From Simplicispira lacusdiani (GTDB lineage: Bacteria > Pseudomonadota > Gammaproteobacteria > Burkholderiales > Burkholderiaceae_C): a stretch of 64,000 bases of DNA. This document shows positions 39,702 to 48,718 of this stretch, in pieces. The notes beneath the pieces were generated by a model. It did not search any database, was not told where the DNA came from, and worked only from the letters and a program-made list of their open reading frames with translations. The position numbers and the translations under genes were made by a program. The stretch is from positions 496,001 to 560,000 of the forward strand of contig NZ_QXGR01000001.1 of NCBI RefSeq assembly GCF_003604195.1, read 5' to 3'. How positions within the stretch are numbered: the first letter of the stretch is position 1; every line of letters begins with the position of its first letter.

Positions 39702-41309
39702 ATGCAAGCAAGCCCAACCCCCCTGGGGCAGCGCATCGGCGTGCCCCGGGAGATTTTCCCTGGCGAAAAGCGCGTGGCCACCGTGCCGGACGTGGTGGAA
39801 AAACTCATCAAGCTCGGCTTCACGGTCGCGGTCGAATCGGGGGCGGGCGATGGCGCCAACTTCAGCGATGACGCCTACCGCGCCGCTGGCGCCGAGGTGT
39901 TGCCGGATGCGGCCGCGCTGTGGGCAGCCTCGGACATCGTGCTCAAGGTGCGCCCGCCAAGCACGGAAGAAGTGGCGCTGATGCGCGAGGGCGGCACGCT
40001 CATCGGCTTTGTCTGGCCCGCCCAGAACCCCGAGCTGATGCAGCAGCTCACGGCCCGCAATGCCACGGTGCTGGCCATCGACTGCCTTCCGCGCACGCTG
40101 AGCCGCGCCCAGAAGATGGACGCGCTGACCTCCACCGCCGGGGTGAGCGGCTACCGCGCCGTCATCGAGGCGGCCAACGCCTTCGGCCGCTACTTCAACG
40201 GCCAGATCACGGCGGCGGGCAAGGTGCCGCCGGCCAAGGTGTTCATTGCTGGTGCGGGCGTGGCCGGCTTGGCCGCCATCGGCACGGCGGCCAACCTGGG
40301 CGCCATCGTGCGCGCCAACGACACGCGCGCCGAGGTGGCCGACCAGGTCAAATCGCTGGGTGGCGAGTTCGTCAAGGTCGACTACGAGGAAGATGGTTCG
40401 GGCGGCGGTGGCTACGCCAAGGTCATGAGCGAGGGCTTCCAGGCGGCGCAGCGCCAGATGTACGCCAGCCAGGCCAAGGACGCCGACATCATCATCACCA
40501 CCGCGCTGATCCCCGGCAAGCCGGCGCCCAAGCTGATCACGGCCGAAATGGTGCAGAGCATGAAGCCCGGCAGCGTGATCGTGGACATGGCGGGCGAGCA
40601 GGGCGGCAACTGCGAGCTGACCGTGCCCGGCGAGGCCGTGGTGCGCCATGGCGTGACCATCATCGGCTACACCGACCTGCCTTCGCGCCTGGCCAAGCAG
40701 TCGTCCACGCTCTACGCCACCAACCTGCTGCGCCTGGTCGAGGAGCTGTGCAAGGCCAAGGACGGCGTGGCCGTGGTCAACATGGAGGACGACGCGATCC
40801 GGGGCCTGACGGTCACCAAGGATGGCGCCATCACCTGGCCCGCGCCGCCGCTCAAGGCCGCGCCCGTGCCCGCGCCCAAGACGGCCGCCGTGCCTGTGGC
40901 CGAGAAGAAGGGCGGCCATGGCCATGGCAGCAGCGGCCCGCTGCCGGCCAAGACGCTGGCCATCCTCTTCGCCGTGGCGGCCGTGGCCTTCTGGTTCATC
41001 GGCGCTTATGCGCCAGCGGCCTTCCTGGGGCACTTCACGGTGTTCGTGCTGGCCTGCTTCATCGGCTACATGGTGGTGTGGAACGTCACGCCGGCCCTGC
41101 ACACGCCGCTGATGAGCGTGACCAACGCCATCTCCAGCATCATCGCCATCGGCGCGCTGGTGCAGATCGCGCCGCCCGAAGCGGGGGTGAACGGGCGCCC
41201 GGACGGGCTGATCCTGTGGCTGGCCTTCGCCGCCACCGTGCTCACGGCCGTCAACATGTTCGGCGGTTTCGCCGTGACGCGCCGCATGCTCGCCATGTTC
41301 CGCAAATAA
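39702..41309 (+). CDS. pntA: NAD(P) transhydrogenase alpha subunit
   Basis: The 535-residue subunit holds the NAD(H)-binding domain I, with [18 protein letters not shown], the Rossmann loop [22 protein letters not shown] and [20 protein letters not shown] His/Gly-rich linker leads to a C-terminal membrane part with about four helices from residue 430. PntAB couples hydride transfer between NADH and NADP to proton movement across the inner membrane. ATG 39702 has TTGGAGGAGA just upstream. pntB follows after 25 bp. Confidence 0.96.
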   Translation: MQASPTPLGQRIGVPREIFPGEKRVATVPDVVEKLIKLGFTVAVESGAGDGANFSDDAYRAAGAEVLPDAAALWAASDIVLKVRPPSTEEVALMREGGTLIGFVWPAQNPELMQQLTARNATVLAIDCLPRTLSRAQKMDALTSTAGVSGYRAVIEAANAFGRYFNGQITAAGKVPPAKVFIAGAGVAGLAAIGTAANLGAIVRANDTRAEVADQVKSLGGEFVKVDYEEDGSGGGGYAKVMSEGFQAAQRQMYASQAKDADIIITTALIPGKPAPKLITAEMVQSMKPGSVIVDMAGEQGGNCELTVPGEAVVRHGVTIIGYTDLPSRLAKQSSTLYATNLLRLVEELCKAKDGVAVVNMEDDAIRGLTVTKDGAITWPAPPLKAAPVPAPKTAAVPVAEKKGGHGHGSSGPLPAKTLAILFAVAAVAFWFIGAYAPAAFLGHFTVFVLACFIGYMVVWNVTPALHTPLMSVTNAISSIIAIGALVQIAPPEAGVNGRPDGLILWLAFAATVLTAVNMFGGFAVTRRMLAMFRK

Positions 41310-41334
41310 GAACGAGAAGAAAGGAAAGACGATC

Positions 41335-42747
41335 ATGTCCCAAAGTCTCGCCACGGTGGCCTATCTTGGCGCCGCCATTCTTTTCATCCTGAGCCTGGGC
41401 GGCCTGTCCAACCCGGAAACCTCGCGCCGCGGCAACCTGTTCGGCATGGTCGGCATGGCGCTGGCCGTGCTCGCCACGGTGTTCGGGCCGCGTGTCAGCC
41501 CCTCGGGCATCGTGTGGATCGTCGGCGCGCTGGTGGTCGGTGGCAGCATCGGCCTGTATGCGGCCAAGGTCGTGAAGATGACCCAGATGCCCGAGCTGGT
41601 GGCCCTCATGCACAGCCTGGTGGGCCTGGCGGCCTGCCTCGTGGGCTTCGCCAGCTACGTCGACACCTCGATCCAGCTGCAGGGCGCGGAGAAAGCCATC
41701 CATGAGGTCGAGATTTACGTCGGTATCCTGATCGGCGCCGTGACCTTCTCGGGCTCGCTCATCGCCTTCGGCAAGCTCAATGGCAAGATCGGCGGCAAGC
41801 CGCTGCTGCTGCCCGCGCGCCACTGGCTCAACCTGGTCGCGCTGCTGGTGGTGATCTGGTTCGGCCGTGAGTTCCTCCACGCCCACGACGTGCAGTCGGG
41901 CATGCTGCCGCTGGTCGTGATGACCGTGATCGCGTTGCTGTTCGGCGTGCACATGGTCATGGCCATTGGCGGCGCCGACATGCCGGTGGTGGTGTCCATG
42001 CTCAACAGTTACTCGGGCTGGGCTGCCGCGGCCACGGGCTTCATGCTGAGCAACGACCTGTTGATCGTGACCGGCGCGCTCGTGGGCTCTTCGGGCGCCA
42101 TCCTGTCGTACATCATGTGCAACGCGATGAACCGCAACTTCATCAGCGTGATCGCGGGCGGCTTCGGCTCGGGCGGCGGCACGCCCGCCAAGAGCGGCGA
42201 GGCCGCCGAGCCGCAGGGCGAGGTGGTGCCGGTGAGCGCGGCCGAAACGGCCGAGCTGCTGCGCGAGGCCAAGAGCGTCATCATCGTGCCCGGCTATGGC
42301 ATGGCCGTGGCGCAGGCCCAGCACACGGTGAACGAGATCACCCAGACCCTGCGCGAGAAGGGCGTCAACGTGCGCTTCGGCATCCACCCCGTCGCGGGCC
42401 GCATGCCGGGCCACATGAACGTGCTGCTGGCCGAGGCCAAGGTGCCCTACGACATCGTGATGGAAATGGACGAAATCAACGAGGACTTCCCCGACACCGA
42501 CGTGGCCATGGTCATCGGCGCCAACGACATCGTGAACCCCAGCGCTCTCGAAGACCCGGCCAGCCCCATCGCCGGCATGCCGGTGCTGGAGGTGTGGAAG
42601 GCACGGACGTCCATCGTCATGAAGCGCTCCATGGCCTCGGGCTATGCGGGCGTGGACAACCCGCTGTTCTACAAGGAGAACAACCGCATGTTGTTTGGCG
42701 ATGCCAAGAAGATGCTGGACGAGGTGCTGGGGGCGCTCAAGGGCTGA
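41335..42747 (+). CDS. pntB: NAD(P) transhydrogenase beta subunit
   Basis: The 470-residue subunit has eight or nine transmembrane helices, with the conserved [15 protein letters not shown] and [20 protein letters not shown]. The C-terminal NADP-binding domain III has [47 protein letters not shown] and [16 protein letters not shown]. It completes the pntAB pair and has its own ribosome-binding site. Confidence 0.97.
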   Translation: MSQSLATVAYLGAAILFILSLGGLSNPETSRRGNLFGMVGMALAVLATVFGPRVSPSGIVWIVGALVVGGSIGLYAAKVVKMTQMPELVALMHSLVGLAACLVGFASYVDTSIQLQGAEKAIHEVEIYVGILIGAVTFSGSLIAFGKLNGKIGGKPLLLPARHWLNLVALLVVIWFGREFLHAHDVQSGMLPLVVMTVIALLFGVHMVMAIGGADMPVVVSMLNSYSGWAAAATGFMLSNDLLIVTGALVGSSGAILSYIMCNAMNRNFISVIAGGFGSGGGTPAKSGEAAEPQGEVVPVSAAETAELLREAKSVIIVPGYGMAVAQAQHTVNEITQTLREKGVNVRFGIHPVAGRMPGHMNVLLAEAKVPYDIVMEMDEINEDFPDTDVAMVIGANDIVNPSALEDPASPIAGMPVLEVWKARTSIVMKRSMASGYAGVDNPLFYKENNRMLFGDAKKMLDEVLGALKG

Positions 42748-42777
42748 CAAGGCATAATTCCCGCAGAAAAAAAGCAC

Positions 42778-42802
42778 GACCGTGCGAAATTCTGGCACGG
42801 TC
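42778..42802. promoter_or_regulatory. Inverted repeat upstream of the acyl-CoA ligase gene
   Basis: Two perfect 8-base arms, GACCGTGC and GCACGGTC, are separated by 9 bases, about 35 bp upstream of the ligase start and 30 bp after pntB. No T-run follows, so an operator for a fatty-acid-responsive repressor is at least as likely as a terminator. The regulator is not identified. Confidence 0.4.
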
Positions 42803-42837
42803 ATTCATACGTGATTGACACATCAGGAGACCTGGAG

Positions 42838-44517
42838 ATGACCGACCGCATTTGGCTCAAGAGCTACCCGTCTGGCGTGCCCGCCGACATCGACCCCTCG
42901 CAGTACCCGTCGCTCGTGGCGTTGATGGAGGAAGCCTTCCACAAGTACGCCGACCGGGTGGCCTACAGCTTCATGGGCAAGGACATCAGCTACGCCCAGA
43001 CCGAGTCGCTGAGCAATGCTTTCGCGACCTACCTGCAGGGCTTGGGCCTGGCCAAGGGCGACCGCGTCGCCATCATGATGCCCAACGTGCCGCAGTACCC
43101 GGTCACGGTGGCGGCCATCCTGCGCGCAGGCTACGTGGTGGTCAACGTCAACCCGCTGTACACGCCGCGTGAACTGGAACACCAGCTCAAGGACTCGGGC
43201 GCCAAGGCCATCGTCATCATCGAGAATTTCGCCACCACGCTGGAGCAGTGCATCGGCCACACGCCGGTCAAGCATGTGGTGCTGTGCGCCATGGGCGACC
43301 AGCTCGGCCTGCTCAAGGGGGCGCTGGTCAATTACGTGGTGCGCAACGTCAAGAAGATGGTGCCCGCCTACAACCTGCCGAACGCGGTGCGCTTCAATGA
43401 CGCCATCGCCCAGGGCACGCGCGGCACCTTCAAGAAGCCGGACATCAAGCCCGACGACATCGCTCTGCTGCAGTACACCGGCGGCACCACGGGCGTGAGC
43501 AAGGGCGCCGTGCTGCTGCACCGCAACGTGATCGCCAACGTGCTGCAGTCCGAGGTCTGGAACGAGCCCGTGATGAAGAAAGTGCCGGCCGGCGAGCAGC
43601 CCACCAGTATCTGCGCCCTGCCGCTGTACCACATCTTCGCGTTCACGGTGAACATGATGCTGTCCATGCGCATGGGCGGCAAGACCATCCTGATTCCGAA
43701 TCCGCGCGACCTGCCCGCCGTGCTCAAGGAGCTGTCCAAGCACACCTTCCACAGCTTCCCGGCGGTCAACACGCTGTTCAACGGCCTGGCCAACCACCCC
43801 GACTTCAACACCGTCAACTGGAAGAACCTCAAGGTCTCCGTGGGCGGCGGCATGGCGGTGCAGGGCGCCGTGGCCAAGCTCTGGCTCGACAAGACGGGCT
43901 GCCCGATCTGCGAGGGCTACGGCCTGTCGGAAACCAGCCCCTCGGCCAGCTGCAACCCGGTCACGGCCACGGAATTTACCGGCACCATCGGCGTGCCCTT
44001 GCCAAGCACCTGGATGAAACTGCTGGACGACGAAGGCAACACGGTCACCGAAATCGGCCAGCCCGGCGAGATCGCCATCAAGGGGCCGCAGGTCATGGCG
44101 GGCTACTGGCAGCGCCCTGACGAGACCGCCAAGGTCATGACCGAGGACGGCTACTTCAAGAGCGGCGACGTGGGCGTGATGGATGCGCGCGGCTATTTCA
44201 AGATCGTCGACCGCAAGAAGGACATGGTGCTGGTCAGCGGCTTCAACGTCTACCCGAACGAGGTCGAGGAAGTCGTGGCCGCCATGCCCGGCGTGATGGA
44301 GTGCGCAGTGGTCGGCGTGCCCGACGAGAAGTCGGGCGAAGCCGTCAAGCTGGTCATCGTGCGCAAGGACCCCGATCTGTCCGAGGACGCGGTGCGCGAG
44401 TTCTGCCGCCACGAGCTGACGGGCTACAAGCAGCCCAAGGTGGTCGAGTTCCGCGAAGAGCTGCCCAAGACCCCCGTGGGCAAGATCCTTCGCCGCGAAC
44501 TGCGCGACAAGAAGTGA
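42838..44517 (+). CDS. fadD: Long-chain fatty acid-CoA ligase
   Basis: The 559-residue adenylate-forming enzyme activates fatty acids to acyl-CoA. It has the AMP-binding P-loop LLQYTGGTTGVSKGAVL, the signature EGYGLSETSPSASCNP, GYFKSGDVGVMDARGYFKIVD and the C-terminal catalytic Lys region TPVGKILRRELRDK. Size and motifs match betaproteobacterial FadD. ATG 42838 with AGGAGA nine bases upstream is preferred over a GTG at 42811. A terminator follows, and the 8 bp inverted repeat before it could be its operator. Confidence 0.93.
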   Translation: MTDRIWLKSYPSGVPADIDPSQYPSLVALMEEAFHKYADRVAYSFMGKDISYAQTESLSNAFATYLQGLGLAKGDRVAIMMPNVPQYPVTVAAILRAGYVVVNVNPLYTPRELEHQLKDSGAKAIVIIENFATTLEQCIGHTPVKHVVLCAMGDQLGLLKGALVNYVVRNVKKMVPAYNLPNAVRFNDAIAQGTRGTFKKPDIKPDDIALLQYTGGTTGVSKGAVLLHRNVIANVLQSEVWNEPVMKKVPAGEQPTSICALPLYHIFAFTVNMMLSMRMGGKTILIPNPRDLPAVLKELSKHTFHSFPAVNTLFNGLANHPDFNTVNWKNLKVSVGGGMAVQGAVAKLWLDKTGCPICEGYGLSETSPSASCNPVTATEFTGTIGVPLPSTWMKLLDDEGNTVTEIGQPGEIAIKGPQVMAGYWQRPDETAKVMTEDGYFKSGDVGVMDARGYFKIVDRKKDMVLVSGFNVYPNEVEEVVAAMPGVMECAVVGVPDEKSGEAVKLVIVRKDPDLSEDAVREFCRHELTGYKQPKVVEFREELPKTPVGKILRRELRDKK

Positions 44518-44553
44518 GCCCAAGGGCCCGCGCGGCCCGTGCGCCACAATACG

Positions 44554-44580
44554 GAGCGGCTTCGGCCGCTCTTTCTTTTT
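44554..44580 (+). terminator. Rho-independent terminator after fadD
   Basis: A 7 bp stem, GAGCGGC with GCCGCTC, has a TTCG tetraloop and is followed by TTTCTTTTT. The next gene starts 15 bp later. Confidence 0.88.
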
Positions 44581-44594
44581 CCGGACCTCCCACC

Positions 44595-45344
44595 ATGACC
44601 ACCGCCATCCTCAGCGCCCTTCCCGAAGAACAGTCCGGCCTCGTCGGCAGCCTGGTGCAGCCCCGCCGCGTGGTGCACGCGGGCCGCGCTTTCTGGGAAG
44701 GGGAGCTGCACGGCAAGCCGGTGGTGCTGGCGCTGTCGGGCATCGGCAAGGTGGCGGCCGCCACCACGGCCACGGTGCTGGCCGAGCGCTTCGGCGCGGC
44801 GCGCATCGTCTTTACCGGCGTGGCCGGCGGCGTGGGCGAGGGCGTTCGCGTGGGCGACGTGGTGGTGGCGCGCGACTACGTGCAGCACGACATGGATGCC
44901 TCGCCGCTGTTCGAGCGCTGGCGCGTGCCCGGCTACCCCGGCGTGCGCCTGCCCTGCGACGCGGCCTTGACTGCTCATCTTTCAGGAGCTGTCAGCGCTT
45001 GCCTGGCGGGAGAAATAACCGATTTTCATACCCATGCCGATGGGCAGCCGCCGCGCCTGCATGAAGGGCTGATGGCCAGCGGCGACCGCTTCGTGACCTG
45101 CGCCCAGGTCTCGCGCGCGCTGCGCGACCCACTGGTGGCCGCCGGCCACGACGTGTTGGCCGTGGAGATGGAAGGCGCCGCCGTGGCCCAGGTGTGCCTG
45201 GACTACGGCCTGCCCTTTGCCGCAGTGCGCACCATCTCCGACCGCGCCGACGACGATGCGCACGTGGACTTTCCGCTGTTCATCCAGACCGTGGCCAGCC
45301 GCTATGCCGACCACATCGTCCGGCATTTGCTCAAATCGCTATAA
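44595..45344 (+). CDS. mtnN: 5'-methylthioadenosine/S-adenosylhomocysteine nucleosidase
   Basis: The 249-residue enzyme hydrolyses MTA and SAH to adenine and a thioribose sugar. It has the purine-nucleoside phosphorylase-like fold with ILSALPEEQSGL (the catalytic Glu region), FTGVAGGVGEGVRVGDVVVA, the substrate loop VLAVEMEGAAVAQVC and AVRTISDRADDDA with the catalytic Asp. Residues about 127-146 come from a dispersed repeat copy, making the protein some 17 residues longer than E. coli MtnN. The TAA stop is itself part of a second copy starting at 45338. Confidence 0.92.
   Translation: MTTAILSALPEEQSGLVGSLVQPRRVVHAGRAFWEGELHGKPVVLALSGIGKVAAATTATVLAERFGAARIVFTGVAGGVGEGVRVGDVVVARDYVQHDMDASPLFERWRVPGYPGVRLPCDAALTAHLSGAVSACLAGEITDFHTHADGQPPRLHEGLMASGDRFVTCAQVSRALRDPLVAAGHDVLAVEMEGAAVAQVCLDYGLPFAAVRTISDRADDDAHVDFPLFIQTVASRYADHIVRHLLKSL
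44973..45030 (+). repeat. Dispersed ~60 bp repeat, copy D, in frame inside mtnN
   Basis: The blocks GCTCATCTTTCAGGAGC, then TGTCAGCGCTTGCCTGG and finally ACCGATTTTCAT, follow the family order. The right arm of the second inverted repeat has decayed. It encodes MtnN residues about 127-146. Confidence 0.6.
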
Positions 45345-45400
45345 AAAACATAGCTTGCGGCGCTTGATGGACGGTTTCTGGGGGCGGATTTGATTGAAAT
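45338..45400 (+). repeat. Dispersed ~60 bp repeat, copy C, spanning the mtnN stop codon
   Basis: GCTATAAAAAACATAGC is followed by TTGCGGCGCTTGATGGAC and GGGGGCGGATTTGATTGAAA. The first hairpin GCTAT/ATAGC contains the TAA stop of mtnN at 45342-45344, so the repeat sets the 3' end of that gene. Confidence 0.7.
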
Positions 45401-45537
45401 TCCCGGGCGCTTCGCAATGGGCATGGCCCACACCAGCGACCGTCGCGCAAGGGCCGCCCGCCGCGCTGGCGGTGTCCCTCTTCCCGGCGAAGCCGAGAGA
45501 AGGGGGAAGGCGCGCAGCGCCACAGGGGGTTGTCCTG
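45401..45537. other. GC-rich hairpin-bearing intergenic stretch
   Basis: This convergent gap between mtnN (with repeat copy C) and corA holds no gene. It contains several short inverted repeats, such as CCGCC GCGCT GGCGG at 45459-45473 and GGCGC GCA GCGCC at 45510-45522. An imperfect hairpin lies around CCCTCTTCCCGGCGAAGCCG. It may be a second type of dispersed intergenic repeat or a bidirectional termination region; I cannot decide. Confidence 0.35.
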
Positions 45538-46524
45538 CTACTTCAACCAGCCGCGCTTGCGGAAGTACCACATGGGCCCCAGCGCGCTGGCCACCATCAG
45601 CACGAGCGCATAAGGGTAGCCCCAGGTCTGAGCCAGCTCGGGCATGTGCTGGAAATTCATGCCATACACGCTGGCGATCAGCGTGGGTGGCAGCAGCGCC
45701 ACGCTGGCCACCGAGAAGATCTTGATGATCTTGTTCTGGTTGATGTTGATGAAACCGACCGTGGCGTCCATCAGGAAGTTGATCTTGTCGAACAGGAAGG
45801 CCGTGTGGCTGTCGAGCGATTCGATGTCGCGCAGGATCTGGCGCGCTTCCTCGAACTGCTCGGCGTTGAGCATCTTGCTGCGCATCATGAAGCTCACGGC
45901 GCGGCGCGTGTCCATCACGTTGCGGCGGATGCGGCCGTTCAAGTCTTCCTGGCGCGCGATGGCGGCCAGCACCTCGCCGGCGCGCGCGTCGGTCACATCA
46001 CCGGCCAGCACCTGGGTGCTGACCTTCTCCAGGTCGTCGTAGATGCCTTCGAGCGTGTCGGCCGAGTATTCCGCGTCGGCGTCGAAGAGCTTGAGCAGCA
46101 CCTCGCGCGCATCCTCGATGAGCCCGGGCGCGCGGCGCGCGCGCAGGCGCAGCAGGCGGAACACCGGGATGTCCTCGTCGTGGATGGAGAACAGCACGCC
46201 CTTGCTGCGCAGCGAGGGGTTGATGAGGTTCAGGATGAAGGCCACGCGCACCGAGCGCGGCTGGTCGTGGTCGTCGATCAGGAAGTCGCTGCGGATGTGC
46301 AGCTCGCCGTTGTCTTCCTCGTAGAAGCGGGCGGATTCCTCGATGTCCTCGTCCATCGCGTCTTCCGGAATGGACAGGCCGTAGTACTGCGTGACCCAGC
46401 GCTTCTCGTCGAGCGTGGGCGATTCAAGGTCCACCCAGATGGGCTGGAAGCGGGACAGCTCCTCCAGCGATTCGATCTCTTCCTGGACGAGGCGCCCGTT
46501 GGCAAGCGTGAAGATGTTGAGCAT
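45538..46524 (-). CDS. corA: Magnesium/divalent cation transporter CorA
   Basis: The 328-residue protein has the CorA layout: a large cytoplasmic N-terminal funnel domain rich in acidic residues and long helices, then two C-terminal transmembrane helices. The selectivity motif YGMNFQHMPEL lies between them, near residue 288. It forms pentameric inner-membrane channels for Mg2+ and similar ions. AGGGAG lies upstream of the ATG at 46524. A 9 bp hairpin sits in the leader at 46568-46603. Confidence 0.95.
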   Translation of the reverse strand: MLNIFTLANGRLVQEEIESLEELSRFQPIWVDLESPTLDEKRWVTQYYGLSIPEDAMDEDIEESARFYEEDNGELHIRSDFLIDDHDQPRSVRVAFILNLINPSLRSKGVLFSIHDEDIPVFRLLRLRARRAPGLIEDAREVLLKLFDADAEYSADTLEGIYDDLEKVSTQVLAGDVTDARAGEVLAAIARQEDLNGRIRRNVMDTRRAVSFMMRSKMLNAEQFEEARQILRDIESLDSHTAFLFDKINFLMDATVGFININQNKIIKIFSVASVALLPPTLIASVYGMNFQHMPELAQTWGYPYALVLMVASALGPMWYFRKRGWLK

Positions 46525-46567
46525 GGGCTCACTCCCTGTGTGTATGGGCCGGTGGCGGGGTTGGGGC

Positions 46568-46603
46568 GCTTTCAGCCCCGGCGCTGGCCTGGGAGCTGAA
46601 AGC
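46568..46603. other. Hairpin in the corA leader region
   Basis: Perfect 9-base arms, GCTTTCAGC and GCTGAAAGC, are separated by 18 bases, 44-79 bp upstream of the corA start. Next to it is GATAGC on the minus strand, so it may be a decayed copy of the dispersed repeat rather than a regulatory structure. Confidence 0.35.
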
Positions 46604-46707
46604 TATCGACTGGGATAGGCTTCCACGGAACGTTCTCCAAAATTGCGGACGGTGGATTATCGCACCGGCATATGACAGTTGCAGGGCTTGCGGGGCCCGC
46701 GGCGGGT

Positions 46708-47442
46708 TCAGCGGGCCGGAGTGGCGAGGCTGCGGGCCAGGCACAGGTCGGCCCAGGCGCCGGGCTTGGCGTCGGGGACGCGCAGCAGGTAGGGGGCGTC
46801 GTAGGTCACGACGGCCGGCACGCCCTGCACGGCGTGCGGCGCACCGCGCAGGCGGCCCAGCGGCTCGGTGCGCCCGAGCACCGTGCGGGCGGCGGCGCGG
46901 CCCATGAGCAGCAGCACCGAGGGCTTCAGCTCGGCCAGGGCAGCGGCCAGCACGGCGGCGGGTTCGGCATCGGTGCCGGCGCTGGTGGGCGCCGACAGCA
47001 CGCACAGGTAGGCGCGCGGGTGGCGGTGCAGTTGCAGGGCGCGCAGCATGTTGCCCAGCAGCCTCCCTGCGTCGCCCGCGAACGGGTCGGCGCCAGCCAC
47101 GCCCTCGGCCACGATGAGCCAGCCCGCGCCCAAGGCGGGAGGGGTGTCCTGCGGGGGCGCGCCGGGATAGAGCACGCGTGGCGGCTGGAGCATCAGCGCC
47201 CCGGAGGGGAGGTCCGCGCCGGCCGGCGGCGGCGTGGGCATGGCCGGTGGGGACTGTGGCCGGGGGCTGACCGGCGGTGTGCCAGGCGCGGCCTGGGCGG
47301 CGGGTGCCGGTGTGCCGCGCGCGGTGGGGGGACGGGTGGGTTCCGCCTCGGCCCCAGGCTGCGCGGGGGCGGGCCACCACAGGCGCACGCCCATTTCCTG
47401 CAGCATGGCGCGCTGGCGCGGATCGAGGTCCAAGCTGTTCAT
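46708..47442 (-). CDS. Uracil-DNA glycosylase-like protein with degenerate active site
   Basis: The 244-residue protein ends in a UDG-superfamily fold after a Pro/Ala-rich linker at about residues 24-80. Motif A reads LIVAEGVAGADPFAGDAGRL at 109-128, recalling the family-4 pattern GEAPGxxED..PFVGxAG, and motif B reads TYDAPYLLRVPDAK at 213-226, where family-4 enzymes have TYHPSYLLR. The catalytic-region His is replaced by Asp. Only two Cys are present, so the 4Fe-4S cluster of family 4 cannot form. It overlaps rimI by ATGA. It may be an inactive DNA-binding relative rather than a repair enzyme. Confidence 0.7.
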   Translation of the reverse strand: MNSLDLDPRQRAMLQEMGVRLWWPAPAQPGAEAEPTRPPTARGTPAPAAQAAPGTPPVSPRPQSPPAMPTPPPAGADLPSGALMLQPPRVLYPGAPPQDTPPALGAGWLIVAEGVAGADPFAGDAGRLLGNMLRALQLHRHPRAYLCVLSAPTSAGTDAEPAAVLAAALAELKPSVLLLMGRAAARTVLGRTEPLGRLRGAPHAVQGVPAVVTYDAPYLLRVPDAKPGAWADLCLARSLATPAR

Positions 47443-47918
47443 AGCGCGCGGCTCATGACCACGGCGTCCTCGCGTTCGCCGCCTGCGGCGGGGTAGTAGC
47501 GCTTGCGCTCGCCGACGCGCTGGAAACCATTGGCCTCGTAGATCTGGCGCGCGCGTTGGTTGCCCACGCGCACTTCCAACCACAGCCATTGCGCGCCCTG
47601 GCCGCGTGCCCACAGGGCCAGGGCGTCCAGCAGCACCAGGGCCCAGCCCTGGCGCTGAAACGCCGGGGCGACGGTCAGGTTCAGCAGGTGGGCCTCGTCC
47701 ACGCCCAGCATGGCGACGAAATAGCCCAGGATCTGGTCCCCGCCCATGAGCAGCTGCACCTGGTAGCCGCTGGCCAGCGCGTCGGTGAAATTGCCGCGCG
47801 TCCAGGGGTGTGGGTAGGCCTGTTGCTCGATGTCGAGCACGGCGTCCAGCCGCGCCAGCGAAAGCGGCTCGAAGCGCGCCTCGGTGGTATCGGTCAGGGG
47901 AAGATCGGGGACGCTCAT
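47439..47918 (-). CDS. rimI: Ribosomal protein S18 alanine N-acetyltransferase
   Basis: The 159-residue GNAT enzyme has the acetyl-CoA binding pattern LLNLTVAPAFQRQGWALVLL (the Q/RxxGxG/A-like loop) and LEVRVGNQRARQIYEANGFQ near residues 110-135, typical of RimI. It overlaps tsaB upstream and the UDG-like gene downstream by four bases each. The tsaB-rimI pairing is conserved across many bacteria. Confidence 0.93.
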   Translation of the reverse strand: MSVPDLPLTDTTEARFEPLSLARLDAVLDIEQQAYPHPWTRGNFTDALASGYQVQLLMGGDQILGYFVAMLGVDEAHLLNLTVAPAFQRQGWALVLLDALALWARGQGAQWLWLEVRVGNQRARQIYEANGFQRVGERKRYYPAAGGEREDAVVMSRAL

Positions 47919-48637
47919 GGCTGTGCGGGAGCGGACGCCGTGGTGCTGGCGGCGGCCTGCGCGGCCGCGCGCTCGGCCGTGGTCTGCGCCACTTTGTCGC
48001 GGATGTAGAGCGGCAGGGCCTGATCGGCCGGCACGGCCTGACCGGCGGCCAGCAGGCCGGGCGCCAGGCGCAGCAGCGCCGTGGCCGTGGGCAGCGCATG
48101 CACATGGCGCGCACCGGGCGCCAGGCGCTCGCCATAGGCCGCCTGGGCATTGCCCGCCACGGTCCAGCCCTCCGCCACCTGCACCTGTTGCGGTGCGCAC
48201 AGGCCCAGCGCGCCGGCGGCGTGCCAGGCGCCGTCCTGCCATTGGTAGGGGGCGGTGTAGACCTCGTCCATGCGCGCGTCGAGCACCGCCACCACCTCGG
48301 TGCAGCCGTGCTGGTGGCGCGCTTGCTCGGCCACGGCGGCCAGGGTGTCGACGGGCAGCACCGGGATGCCGCGTCCCGCGCCGGCGCCGAAAGCCAGGCC
48401 CTGGGCGATGGCGCTGGCCGTGCGCAGGCCGGTGAACGAACCGGGGCCGCGCGAAAAGACGATGGCGCCGAGCTGCGCGAAATCCAGGCCGGCCTGCGCC
48501 AGCAGCGCGCGCACCGCCGGGATCAACGTGCTGGAGGCCTGGGCGCCCCCGGGGCCATCGTGCCGCCACAGCGCCTCGCCGCGTTGCACGGCGATGGACA
48601 GGGTGTCGGTGCTGGTGTCGAAGGCAAGCAGATTCAT
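47915..48637 (-). CDS. tsaB: tRNA threonylcarbamoyladenosine biosynthesis protein TsaB
   Basis: The 240-residue protein has the ASKHA-type N-terminal signature LLAFDTSTDTLSIAV and GPGSFTGLRTASAIAQGLA. TsaB is the scaffold partner of TsaD in forming t6A37 on tRNAs decoding ANN codons. The C-terminal tail is Ala/Thr-rich. It starts a three-gene minus-strand operon with rimI and the UDG-like gene and is divergent from dacB; a Sua5/TsaC-type protein for the same pathway is encoded at 52908-53924. Confidence 0.94.
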   Translation of the reverse strand: MNLLAFDTSTDTLSIAVQRGEALWRHDGPGGAQASSTLIPAVRALLAQAGLDFAQLGAIVFSRGPGSFTGLRTASAIAQGLAFGAGAGRGIPVLPVDTLAAVAEQARHQHGCTEVVAVLDARMDEVYTAPYQWQDGAWHAAGALGLCAPQQVQVAEGWTVAGNAQAAYGERLAPGARHVHALPTATALLRLAPGLLAAGQAVPADQALPLYIRDKVAQTTAERAAAQAAASTTASAPAQP

Positions 48638-48718
48638 GGCGCCGGGTGGCCGGGGCGGGTGGGTGCGGGAAGGGAGCGCATGGCGCGATTATCCGCGCCC
48701 GGGCGATAGACTCGCCGC

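Noticed and set aside
46568..46620. corA leader hairpin as an Mg2+ riboswitch
   Set aside because: It is a single 9 bp hairpin without the multi-helix core of known Mg2+ riboswitches, and a decayed dispersed repeat is an equally good reading.
47443..48150. An N-terminal extension of the UDG-like gene reaching into rimI and tsaB
   Set aside because: The extension is an out-of-frame reading of rimI and tsaB. The ATG at 47442 overlaps the rimI stop as ATGA, which is a normal coupled start.
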